DNA from: Peromyscus leucopus
Lineage: Eukaryota; Chordata; Mammalia; Rodentia; Cricetidae
Reading direction: 5' to 3'
Assembly: GCF_004664715.2 (NCBI RefSeq)
Contig: NC_051068.1
Span: 48,666,953 to 48,730,952, forward strand
DNA length: 64,000 nucleotides
The notes beneath the pieces were generated by a model. It was given only the letters and a program-made list of their open reading frames with translations. It had not been told where the DNA came from and ran no database searches. This document shows, one piece after another, positions 26,275 through 37,099 of this stretch; positions within the stretch are counted from its first letter, which is position 1, and the number at the start of each line of letters is the position of its first letter. The position numbers and the translations under genes were made by a program.

Positions 26275-26829
26275 TGTTGTTGTTGAATATTAGTTTAAGA
26301 TGTGTTGCATTCATTTATACTGTGGAATATTTGTTTAATGATGTAAAGATGTGTTGCATTCTTTTATGTTGCATGTTTTTAACTCTGTGAAGCTGTGTTA
26401 CTTTCCTGCCTAAAATATCTGATTTGTCTATTAAAGAGCTGAACAACCAACAGTTAGGCAGGAGAGGAAAATAGGCAGGGCTGTCAGTCATAGAGAATAA
26501 ATAAATAAAAATAAATAAAATAAATAAACTAGGGAATAGAGGGAGAAGGGAGAAAAGGAGGACAGGACACCAGTGGCAAGTAACCCAGCCACACAGTCAG
26601 CCATGGAGTATGGGGGAGAGAAAGATATAGAATAAAGGAAGATAAAAAGCCCAGAGGCAAAGTGTTGTTAAAGAGAAATGGGATAATTCAAGTTAGAAAA
26701 GCAGGCTAGAAACAAGTCAAGCTAAGGCCAGGTATTCATAAATAAGAATCAATCTCCATGTATTTATGTGGGAGCTGGGTGGTGTGCTCCCACAGAGTAA
26801 ACAAACAAACCAAAAGAAAAACAACTACA
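26275..26829 (+). mobile_element. Solo LTR of a third family, in L1
   Basis: Parallels the LTR at 61624-62082: 'tgttgttgaatatta' start, 'gaacaaccaacagttaggcagga', an AATAAA-rich patch, 'gaggcaaagtgttg', 'gggagctgggtggtg' and a terminal 'ctaca'. The 'agatgtgttgcattc' block occurs twice near its start. The left edge is approximate and I cannot pair a target duplication. Confidence 0.7.
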
Positions 26830-27576
26830 GTCTATAAGTTCCATTATTTCTCTGTTTAGTTTCTGTCTGGATGATCTGTCCATTGGTGATAGTGGGATGT
26901 TGAAACCTCCCACTATTAGCGTGTGAGGTTCAATGTGTAACTTAAGCTTTAGTAATGTTTCCTTTTCAAGTGTGGGTTCCGTTCATTTGGGGAATAGATG
27001 TTCAGAATTGAAACATCATTTTGTTGTATTTTTTCTTTGAAGAGTATGAAATGCCCTTCTCCATCTCTTTTAATTAATTTTGGTTTGAAGTCTTAGGTAT
27101 TAGGATAGCTACACATCTTAGGTCTGTTTTGTTGGAAAAATATTTTTCCAACCCTTTACACTGAGGTAATGCCTGTCTTTGATGTTGAGGTGTGTTTCAT
27201 ATATGCAGCAGAAGGATCAATCCTGTTTATATATCCATTCTGTTAGCCTGTGTCTTTTTATTGGCAAATTGAGTCCATTGATATTGAGAGACATTAATGA
27301 CCATTGATTGTTAATTCCTGTTATTTCTTTGCTGATATTGTTGGTGGTGGTAGTGTGTGTCTCTGTGTGTTTGTTTCTCTACTATGGGTTTTGCTGGTGT
27401 GAGATTATCTATTTCCTGTGTTTTTCAGGGTGGAGTTAACTTCCTATGCCTGGAGTTTTCCTTTTAGTTCCTTTCTCATGACTGGATTTGTGGATAGATA
27501 TTGTTTAACTTTGCCTTTGTCATGAAATATCCTGTTTTATCCATTTATGGTAGTTTTACTGGGTATAGGAGTCTGG

Positions 27577-27871
27577 TGTAGTGGGTAGACATTCCAGCTT
27601 GGATCTGGAAGTTCCAACCCTCATGAAGACTCTGGCAACTGTCACACCTACAAGGCGCCTAGAGACCCGAGACCTGGATGGGCAAGTGCTCTCTCTCTGT
27701 GCCGGGACCCTGAACGGTGGAGGTTGACTGAGCAGAGCTCCAGAGAACACCACTGGACTACGATACACCTTCCCCAGACCCTGCGACCTACCTATCCCTT
27801 AATTTGTGAATTACGCCATTAAATAAATATCTTTCTAACTACGTGGAGTGGCCTTAATAATTTCTCCAATA
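27577..27871 (+). repeat. ERV-1 5' LTR
   Basis: Starts TGTAGTGGGTAGACATTCC and ends at '..ctccaata', two bases before the primer-binding site. It lacks a short 'ggggccaggggaggc' block that the 3' and the inverted copies keep, and differs from the 3' LTR at many sites, which points to an old insertion. AATAAA occurs near its end. Confidence 0.9.
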
Positions 27872-27873
27872 TC

Positions 27874-27891
27874 TGGTGCTCACATGAGGCA
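27874..27891 (+). promoter_or_regulatory. ERV-1 primer-binding site (tRNA-Lys1,2), decayed
   Basis: TGGTGCTCACATGAGGC aligns to the Lys1,2 primer site (complement of the tRNA 3' end) with C-to-T changes and one missing base. The tRNA-Lys(CUU) segment at 35709-35778 independently identifies the primer. Confidence 0.7.
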
Positions 27892-28193
27892 AATTCCAAA
27901 GGCCTGGGCGGCTCCTGCCCTCTCTTCCCTAGCTGGCGGGTACTTAAACCCACCTGCAAAGTTCCATATAACCAGGGAACGCCTACAAGGTTCCATTCCT
28001 GAAAAAGGGAGCAGCTAGTCCATCTCAGTTCCCTATCTTAGCCTAGAGACCAGCGAAAGAGGCAGGGGAGTGCTGGCTCCGATTTCCTCCATCTCCAACT
28101 CCAGCCAAGACCGCCAGCAGGCCCTGTTTTGGAACTGTACCAACGCCAACTGCTGGCTGAAAAGTGCTACTACATGCCCCCAAACCAGGAAAG

Positions 28194-28200
28194 GTAAGCA
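28194..28200 (+). promoter_or_regulatory. Candidate retroviral splice donor, ERV-1
   Basis: 'ggaaag/gtaagca' is close to the consensus donor and lies about 80 bases before the gag ATG. A donor at the same relative place is present in ERV-2. No matching acceptor is proven. Confidence 0.4.
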
Positions 28201-28275
28201 TATTGTTTCAAGTAAAGGTACTTGATAATTTTACACCTTAAAATTGACTAACAAATTTTGAGTAATTCTTGTAAT

Positions 28276-29918
28276 ATGGCCGACAACATTACCTCACAAG
28301 AATTTAAAAACCTTTTTGCCAGTATGATGAATGACATCTTCCTGGAAATCTACGACATTCCTAAGGCATATCTGGCCTGTGCCATTTTGACATTCATCAT
28401 AATAATTCACACAGTGTTTAAACACTGGTTTAAGAACAAAGATGAGTCATTATTGGGACTGATAAAGGCTTTAAAAGATAGCAATGAAGACTTACAGAAA
28501 AAGATTCTCTTCTGGAATCTGCTTTAAAAGATAGCAATGAAGGCTTACAGAAAAAGATTCTCTCTCTGGAATCTGCTAACCAGAATTTACAGGCTTTCAA
28601 AGATAGCAATGAAGGCTTACAGAAAAAGATTCTTTCTCTAGAATCTGCTAATCAAGGTTTACAAAACAGGCTTGTACCCAAAATTGATTTTATTGATAAT
28701 ACATATGAATATTTAATGGATAGAACACTAACTCTCCAGAGTGAAGTTGTGGTTACTCAGACAGTATATAAGGAAGAAAGATTATCGTTAATTGATAAGA
28801 TAAGGTCCATGGAATCATGTGTATCTGAGGAACATAAAAACTTCTATGATTCCATGAGAAATCTTGGGTCCCTTGCAAGAGAGGAGGTTCACTCCCTAGA
28901 ACAGACTCTAGGTGCTCGTTTGCAAGCCCTAGAAGAAACTCTCAGTAAACATGACAAGGGAACTAATAAGCAGAAGGTCTCCAAATGGCTCTCATACAAT
29001 GGCTTATCCTGTTATCGTCCATGAGAAGCCAGCAGATGACACACACCCTGAGCCATACATTACAACCAATTTCAACAAGGGACTTTAAAAATATAAAGGA
29101 AGCAGTAGTTATGTATGGGATACACACCACATATGTAAAACAGATGTTAAATTCGTGGTCTACCTCACACAGAATCATTTCAGATGACTGGCATCAGTTA
29201 ATTTCAGCTGTTCTAGAATATAGCCAGCAATTGCAGTGGAAAAGCTGATTGAGAGAAGAGGCAAAAAAAAATTAGAACAACAAGGTAAAATCAGAGGTTT
29301 TGGGATCTCCCAAGATCAAATACTTGGTGAGGGATGTTTTGCTGACAGGAATGTACAAGCCATTTATGATGAGCATACAATATCCCTATGCCATATGGCA
29401 GGTCTAAATGCTTGGGAAAAAATTCCAGAACCTGGGAAACCAACTGAGGTATACACAAAGATATTTCAAGGACCGCACGAACCCTTCACTGATTTTTTTT
29501 TTTACAAAGACTGAACACAGCTATAACAAGAGCTGTGTCAGACAAAGAATTAAGAAAAGTATTAACTGAGTCCTTTGTGTTTGACAATGCTAATACAGAA
29601 TACAAAAGAATACTTACACCATTAAAGATCAGATCAGCTCCTTTGGAAGAATGGATTCAATATACTAATGGTGTTCAGTCTCTTAACTACAGTAATGAGG
29701 CTTGGATAGGAGAGACAAATCACAGAGGTGAAAGAAGGCCCCGTGTTACCAAATGTTTTAAATGTGGTACACCAGGTCATATAAGTAAAAACTGTACATG
29801 GGGTACTCCTAGAAGTAATACTCCTTCTAGGAATAGCCTAAACAGGAGACCCCAACCACCTCCTGGATTATGTAGAAGATGTGGCAAAGGCCGACATTGG
29901 ACCAGTGAGTGCAGATAA
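28276..29918 (+). pseudogene. ERV-1 gag, broken
   Basis: Gag is the structural polyprotein that assembles the particle. The first ATG is at 28276; the open frame upstream of it starts with TTG. The N-terminal part has a hydrophobic segment (AYLACAILTFIIIIHTVF) at about residues 31-48, then a tandemly repeated helix-forming unit (KDSNEDLQKK and variants) at 28471-28660. Later come capsid-like sequence and two CCHC fingers, CFKCGTPGHISKNC and [14 protein letters not shown]. The frame changes near 28515, 28980, 29240 and 29515, and a stop at 29916 follows the second finger. It is non-functional. Confidence 0.88.
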
Positions 29919-32211
29919 AAAATAGATATACAAGGCAACCCTTTACTGGCATGAAATGCCTCAGGGGGCCTCTTGAAGGCCCCCAAATCAAATGTAGTAT
30001 GAACATTCCCAGCCACTGTGAAAGAAATTCCTCTCCAGGACAACTGAATAAACCAATGCCTAATGTAAAAACCAATACTGCAATGGATGATAAAACAGCT
30101 TTGATAGATGGATCACAGTTTACAAAGAACACTATAAAACAAATATTTTGGCAGACTTCCATAAATGAACAAAGACCAAAGCTTAGAATTCGAATTAATG
30201 GCCTGGTTCTGGAGGGCCTGGTAGACACAGGTGCAGATGTGACTATAATTACACCAAAATCATGGCATCTGAATTGGCATCTTCAAGAGGTAGATGTCCA
30301 ACTTTTAGGGATTGGCACCCTATCTCAGATAAAACAGAGTTCAAGATGGGTTGAATGCGTAGGGCCAGAAGGACAAAGAGGAAGGCTGAAGCCATATGTA
30401 GCAAATGTAGCAGTAAATCTTTGGGGCCGAGATCTGTTACAACAGTGGAATACCCAGATTAAAATTCCTACACTTTCAGAGAAGGAATACAGACCAATGC
30501 ATGTTTCTAGGAATAATATCATGACATGCTATAAAAATCAGTCACCATCCATTCAGGCTGTTCACAAACAGAGCATGACTGTTGTTGAACTCTCAGAAGT
30601 ACCAACTGCCTTACCTTTAAAATGGCTAACTAATAAACTTGTCTGGGTTGGACAATGGCCTTTGACAAAAGAGAAGCTGCAAGCTTTAGAGCAGCTGGTT
30701 CGAGAGCAGTTAAATGCTCAACACATTGAAGAATCTACCAGCCCTTGGAATTCTCCTGTATTTGTTATTTAAAAAAATCTGGTAATTGGAGAACGCTGAC
30801 AGATCTGAGAGCTAGTAATAAAGTAATTCAGCCAATGGGCTCTCTACAGAATGGGATGCCCTTGCCCTCTCTGCTACCCAAAGAATGGCCTATAATAGTT
30901 ATTGACTTAAAAGACTGTTTCTTTACCATACCCTTACAAGAAAATGATAGAGAAAAAATTGCCTTCACAGTACCTAATTATAATAATTCTCAGCCAGTCA
31001 AGAGATATCAATGGAAGGTCCTCCCACAGGGAATGTTAAACAGCCCTACTTTGTGCCAATACTTTGTGCAGAAACCATTAGAGATAATTCGTGTTAAGTT
31101 TCCACAATCCATAATTTATCACTATATGGATGATATCCTATTAGCTGATCCAAAGTTACATTACATTACATACATTAGAAAGCATGTTTGAAGAAGTAAA
31201 AAAAAAGTTTTGCCTTACTGGGGACTGCAAATTGCTCCTGACAAAATACAAAGAGGAGATTCTATTAATTACTTAGGATATAAGATAGAGCTTCAAAAAA
31301 TTAGACCCCAAAAGGTACAACTAAGGAGAGATAGATTGAAGACTCTTAATGATTTTCAAAAGTTATTACGAAGCATTTCCAACTTACTGGGTATCATGGG
31401 AATACCCATAGATGGACTACAAAATTTGGCTAATACTCTAGAAGGGGACAAAGAATTAAATAGTCCAAGAGAATTATCAGCTGAAGCTGAAAAGGAATTG
31501 GCTCTAGTAGAAAAGATAATTTGAGAAGCACATGTGGATCATGTGAATCCAGAACTTAAATGCATTCTTGTCATATTCCCCTCCAGACATTTCCCAAACA
31601 GGTATTTTGATGCAGAGGGAAGATATTATATTGGAATGGATAGTCCTACCATGTAAACCAAATAAGATATAGAAAAGGTCTCTGATTTGATTCAAAAGGG
31701 TAAATTAAGACTTCACCAGTTGACAGGAATTGACCCAGCAGAAACTGTAGTACCTTTAATTAATGAGGAAATTTCATCACTATGGAAAGATAATGAATAC
31801 TGGCAGAGAGCGTGCAGTAACTTTTTGGGAGATATTAACAACCACTGTCCCAAAAGCAAAAGAATAGAATTCATAAAGAAGACTGAATGGGTCGTTCCTC
31901 ACATTGTATGACAAAAGCCAATTTCTGGAGTCCTCACATTCTATACTGATGCAAATAAATCAGGGAAAGCAGGATATAAATCAGAAGACTTAAGTAAAGT
32001 GGTACAAAGTCCATACAGCTCTGTACAAAAGGTAGAACTGTATGCCATTCTTATGGTACTGATGGACATCACAGATCCCCTCAAATTAGTCACTGACTCT
32101 CAATATGCAGAGAGAGTTGTTTTACATATTGAAACTGCTGAATTTATTCCTGATAATACAGAATTAACTTCATTATTCATTCAATTGCAGGAAATGATCA
32201 GAAAAAGGGAA

Positions 32212-32258
<47 letters not shown>

Positions 32259-33111
32259 ATATTAGATCCCATATAGGTCTGCCAGGACCTCTAGCACAAG
32301 GTAATGATGAGATTGAACAGCTAGTAATAGGTAATGTGCTGGAAGCCTCAGAATGTCATAAGAAATACCATGTAAATAGCAAAGGTTTGAAGAAGGATTT
32401 CTCCATCACTTGGCAACAGGCTAAGGATATTGTGAAAAAATGTCCTACTTGTTCCATCTATAACCAAACTCCATTACCTGCAGGGAGCAATCCAAAAGGT
32501 ATACAAAGAAATGAAATTTGGCAGATGGATGTGTTTCATTTTGCAGAATATGGAAGATTAAAGTATGTACATCATACCATTGATACCTACTCAGGATTTC
32601 AATGGGCAATTCCTATGAGTTCTGAATAGGCTGATTCTGTGATTACACACCTATTAGAAGTTATGGCCATCATGGGTATACCTGTAAAAATTAAGACAGA
32701 CAATGCCCCAGCATATGTCTCCAATAAAATGAGACAATTCTTTGCTTATTACAATATAAAGCATGTTATAGGTATACCACACAATCCCACAGGCCAAACA
32801 GTCATAGAAAGATCTAATTGAACTTTAAAGGATATGCTAAATAAACAGCAACAGGTAACAATGACTCCTAGAAATAGACTGCATAGTGCTTTATTAACCT
32901 TGAATTTTCTCAATGCTGATGAGAAAGGAACAGCTGCAGAGAGACATTGGATGACAGACAAAACTCCTGAGCTAAGCCAACCGGTTTATTTCAAGGATGT
33001 GCTGACCTCAGAATGGAAACCTGGATATGTTCTACGTTTGGGAAGGGGTTTTGCCTTTGTTTCTGCAGGAGAAGAAAAGCTATGGATACCAACAAAATTA
33101 ATAAAAATTTG
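29909..33111 (+). pseudogene. ERV-1 pro-pol, broken
   Basis: Remnant of protease, reverse transcriptase, RNase H and integrase. Visible motifs: protease VDTGADVT (about 30220), [13 protein letters not shown] (about 31025) and YMDD (31123-31134), RNase H VTDSQYAERV (about 32090), integrase HHCC remnants (32355-32450) and catalytic-core text around WQMDVFHF and KTDNAP. Lesions: frame change in the A-run at about 30770, an insertion near 31155, in-frame stops at about 31522, 31909, 32627 and 32819, and a (TA)n expansion at 32216-32254. Its relation to gag is -1. Confidence 0.9.
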
Positions 33112-33149
33112 ATTTGAACAGGAAAAACCCCTTGATGAAGAGAAGTAAA

Positions 33150-35400
33150 AGATCATCCACCAATGTGACATCTCTACAAGTTGTAAGAAAAATTTAACAA
33201 ACAAAGGGTGGTGTAGGATTCTGTTTTTGTCTTCCCATGATAATGGAAATACCCATTTTCCAAAAATCATAAGGCCTTGGATATCCGGATGTTTACAGCA
33301 GAAAGAAAGAATCTATTGGTACCAATCTACACATGGTAAAATCTCACTGTCTAACATCTATCTCTCTATCAATCTAGAAAAGTTGTGGTTCAAATTCAAT
33401 TATAAGCCAAGCTGGTTTTGGAGATGGAATTGGCTCGTTCCTTCTCTAAACCCAAGCATATTGCTAAAAGGAAAGTTTGAGAGATTCTTCAGTCCCGTAT
33501 CAGAAGAGCCCTCTGGTGTGAGACAGAAGGATACCAATAAAAAGGGACCATTGTCTTCTAAATTCTAATTCTCTCCATGCTTACTCTTGATTTCTCAGAA
33601 TCCTTTCTTACATGCTATGTCCTCTTTAAATCCAAACCTTCCATTTTTGATAACAAATAAGTTTTTCTAATAGCAATCTCAGAAGTCTCCAGAAGGAAGA
33701 TGGGGCCCCAACAACAACAACTCGACCCAATCCAGAATGATGCCATGTAAATCATCATCATACTACACTTCTTGCCAGAATTTCAGACAATCTTACCCAT
33801 TACTCTAAAATTTGCCACAGAACCTACAGCTAGTCTAACTCAGATTTAACTATCTGAGGTTTCTCACAGTACCCAACAGAGATAACATCACCCCCTAAAC
33901 GGCAGGAAGCAATTCTAAGAAAACGACGTCCCTTCTCCCTTAGGTCATAATTCTCAGGGTTATAGATGGTGGTTATATGGTTGGGGGCAGAAGAAATTAT
34001 TAGACTCAGTATTCAAAAAAAAGAGGGGTATGATGGTAGATCATTGTATATACTAGTAAACAAATTTAGTAAAATAGCGACCTTAGATAATTTGCACTGT
34101 AATTTGTACTGTTATAGATTCTTATATGTTGATACAAATGTAAACTATTTTTATATTCCTGTTTAAGATAATTTGTATATTGATACAAATACAGAACTAT
34201 ATTTGTTATAATGTACATATATTTCTACTCTTATTTGAAATATTTTTATATTGATACAAATGTAAATTTATATCTGTCATACTTTATGTATGTTCTACTT
34301 CTGTTTAGGATATTGAGTATATTGATATATATTTAAGATTATTGTCATATTGCATGTCACACTATGTATTCCTACCTCTGTTATAAATATCTTGTGTATT
34401 GTCACAATTTTGAAGTCATCGTTCTTCACCATACATTTGCTTATAGACTGTTTACCTAGTTTATGTGAAGCCTCAGTCCTTAGGTTATTTCAGTAGATAA
34501 GACTTATAGATTTATAGTCACATATGCTTGTCATCTCTATAGTTACGTTAGTTAGGTTATCCAGATTTACAGATATGTAGGTCAGATGGACAGGTAATCT
34601 TCAAACACTTCATAGACCTGGAGAATATGGCATTTAAATAACTTAGAATTCTGTTGACATGAGACACAATTGCTCCTGGCTGCACCAATTTGATCCCGAG
34701 AGAATGTTGGGCTTCTAAAACATTTCCATTTGGAAGTTTGTCTTTTTGACACAAAATGGCCTACTGGGCAAAGAACGGCCCTTGCCTTGATGGCTGACAG
34801 TACAAATGCAATGCTGTCCTTTCTGGACAAGCGGGACACAAGGAAAGCAACCACTGTACTCTGCCAAGACAGGGTAAGATGATCTTTCAGAATTCCTGCT
34901 TCTGAAAATGGTCTGTCAGATACTCTAGGCCTGTAGCCAATTTGAATGCACCAACAATGCTGAGAAACATTAGGTGACTGTCTAGGCTGCCAGCTGTCTT
35001 GGTCTACTCTTGCAAGATTCCCAAAAGTTGCTTTCATCCATCTACCATTTCTCAGGTACCATTATGTTCCTTCTCAGGTCTTTGATGGGATTGAAGACTA
35101 ATGTTATAGTTAAAACTTGATATATATAATATCTTAGATAGAACATATTAATTATTAGATTCAGGTTCTTTAGGATAGGACACTTTTTGGAATGATCTTT
35201 ATAACATGCCATTTACCTATGCTCTATACTTCTCTGGATTTTAGTATGTGTTTCTTGCTTGATATTGTTTGCATTGGTTGTAGTTCCATCTTATCTAGGT
35301 CATTATCCCTCATTATTCCTGGACAGTATTTGATAACCATTCCTTTGTATAGTGTCTTTTATTAGTTTAGAACCTTCTTATTTAGACAAAAAGGGGGAGA
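33150..35400 (+). other. ERV-1 3' non-coding region, no env seen
   Basis: No envelope motifs or long frame. AT-rich blocks repeated as 'gatacaaat..aac' lie at 34080-34300. A part at 34620-35050 is shared with ERV-0, ERV-2 and the fragment at 42.5-43.5 kb. It ends in the polypurine tract 'aaaaagggggaga' just before 35401. Confidence 0.7.
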
Positions 35401-35707
35401 TGTAGTGGGTAGACATTCCAGCTTGGATCTAGAAGTTCCAACCCCCATTGAGACTTGGCAACTGTCATGCCTATGAGGCGGGGCCAGGGGAGGCGCCTGG
35501 AGACCTAAGAGCTGGATGGTCGAGCACTCTCTCTGTGCCGGGACCCTGAATGGTGTAGATGGACCGATCAGAGCTCCAGAGAACACCGCTGGACTGCAAT
35601 ACACCTTCCCCAGACCCTGAGACCTACCTATCCCTTAATTTGTGAGTTACACCATTAAATAAATATCCTTTTAACTACGTGGAGTGGTCTTAATAATTTC
35701 ACCAATA
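35401..35707 (+). repeat. ERV-1 3' LTR
   Basis: Starts TGTAGTGGG right after the polypurine tract and ends '..caccaata'. AATAAA lies at 35658-35663. Unlike a normal right end it is not followed by host DNA but by tRNA-derived sequence. Confidence 0.9.
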
Positions 35708-35708
35708 T

Positions 35709-35778
35709 CTAGCTCAGTCATTAGAGCATGAGACTCTTAATCCCAGGGTCATGGGTTCGTGCCCCACGTTGGGTGCCA
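35709..35778 (+). other. tRNA-Lys(CUU)-derived segment with CCA, fused to the LTR
   Basis: Runs from tRNA position 7 or 8 to the 3' terminus: 'tagctcagtc', anticodon loop CTCTTAA (anticodon CTT), 'gggttcgtgccccac', 'gttgggtgCCA'. The terminal CCA (35776-35778) is added after transcription and is not in tRNA genes, so a mature tRNA was copied. Its 3' 18 bases are complementary to the Lys1,2 primer site. The first six or so tRNA bases are absent. It is not a gene: there is no complete acceptor stem and it sits inside the ERV target duplication. T stands where the tRNA has A58, a methylated base. Confidence 0.92.
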
Positions 35779-35882
35779 AATATTGGTGCCTCCCCTGGCC
35801 CTGCCTTGTAGGTGAGACAGTTACCAGAGTCTCAATGGGGGTTGGAACTTCCAGAATCAAGCTGGAATGTCTACCCACTACA
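35779..35882 (-). repeat. Inverted, internally deleted ERV-1 LTR
   Basis: On the minus strand it begins TGTAGTGGGTAGACATTCC at 35882, runs through 'cagggccaggggaggc', then jumps to 'accaatatt', the U5 end, losing roughly 190 bases of the middle. On the plus strand it starts right after CCA, which is where minus-strand strong-stop DNA would start on a tRNA primer. The outer end is followed by GTCTGG. Confidence 0.92.
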
Positions 35883-37099
35883 GTCTGGTCTGGCATGCAT
35901 GGTCTCTTAGAGTCTGCAAGGCATCAGTTAGCCTCTTCTGGATCTTAGGGTCTCTGTTGAAAAGTCAGGTGTGATCCTAATAGATATGCCTCTATATATT
36001 ACTAGGTCTTTCCACTTTTAATATTCTTTATTTGTTCTGTATGTTTAGTGTTTTGATTATTATGTGGCAAGGGAACTGTCTTTTCTGTTACAATATATTT
36101 GGTGCTCTGTAAGTCTCTTATACCTTTATAGGCATGCTCCTCTTTAGTTTGGAAAATTATTTTTTATGATTTTATTAAGTATATTCTTTGGGTTTTTGTG
36201 CTGGAATTCTTCTCGTTCCTCTATTCTGATTATTCTTAAGCTTGGTCTTTTCATGCTGTTCCAGATTTCCTGAATGTTTTTGTGTTAGGAATTTTTTAGA
36301 TTTAACATTTTCTTTGAGTGATGCATCTATTTCCTTTATTGTGTCTTCAATGCCTGTGACTCTTTCTTCTGTCTTTGTATTCTTTTGGTAATACTTGCAT
36401 CTGTAGTTCCTGTTCACTTACCCAGACTTTCCATTTCCAGAATTCTCTGTTTGTGTTTTCTTTATGGCTTCTATTTCCATTTTCAGGTCTGGAACTGTTT
36501 CCTTCACTTGCTTGGTTTTTCTTGCCTTTCTTTAAGTAATTCATTGCTCTCCTCCAAATATTTGTTTGTCTTTTCCTCAATTTCTTTAAGGTACTTTTTT
36601 TTCAGGCCTTCTTTAAGGACCTCTATCATTTTCATAAAATTATTTTTAAGGCCATTTTCTTGTACTTGTCTGCTTTGGATTATTCTGGTCTTGCTGCCAC
36701 AGGATAGCTGAGTTCTGGTGGTGCCATATTGCCCTTTCTGTTATTGAATGTGTTCTTATACTGGCTTTTAGGCATTGGGTTTGAGATAATTATAGGTCTA
36801 GGTGTTGATTCCCATGATTGTCTTTATTGGATGTGTACTTTGCTTCTTGATTTTTGTTTCCTCTCTGGTCTCGCAGCCTAAGTGGCCAGGGCTTTTTGTG
36901 ATTGGTGAGTCTTCAGGTTCAGTATGGTATCTCCTCTGAGATTTTCTGATCCTACAAGATTCCCAGCATTTTGGATGCCAACATTGCCTCTGCAGTTCTA
37001 AGTGCCTGTATGACCTGTTGTGATTGCCTGCTTGACCTCTGGGATTCCTAGAAAGGTGTGGCCTCCAGTGCAGCAGAAGCTTTCTGCTATATCTGGGCA

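Larger units (their letters stand above)
27577..35882 (+). mobile_element. ERV-1: decayed class II provirus with aberrant tRNA/inverted-LTR right end
   Basis: Order: 5' LTR (27577-27871), primer-binding site, leader, gag, pro-pol, 2.2 kb non-coding 3' region, polypurine tract, 3' LTR (35401-35707), tRNA-Lys sequence (35709-35778), inverted partial LTR (35779-35882). GTCTGG flanks the whole at 27571-27576 and 35883-35888, and antisense L1 ORF1 resumes directly ('ggtataggagtctgg' then 'tctggcatgcatggtctc'). Both outer ends are LTR U3 ends (TGTAGTGGG and CCCACTACA). Genes carry many stops and frameshifts. Gene order and motifs are those of MYSERV/mysTR-like class II ERVs; that name is by recognition. 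Confidence 0.92.

Noticed and set aside
35709..35778. A functional tRNA-Lys gene
   Set aside because: The first six or so bases are missing, CCA is encoded, the cloverleaf has several changes, and it sits exactly between two LTR parts inside one target duplication.
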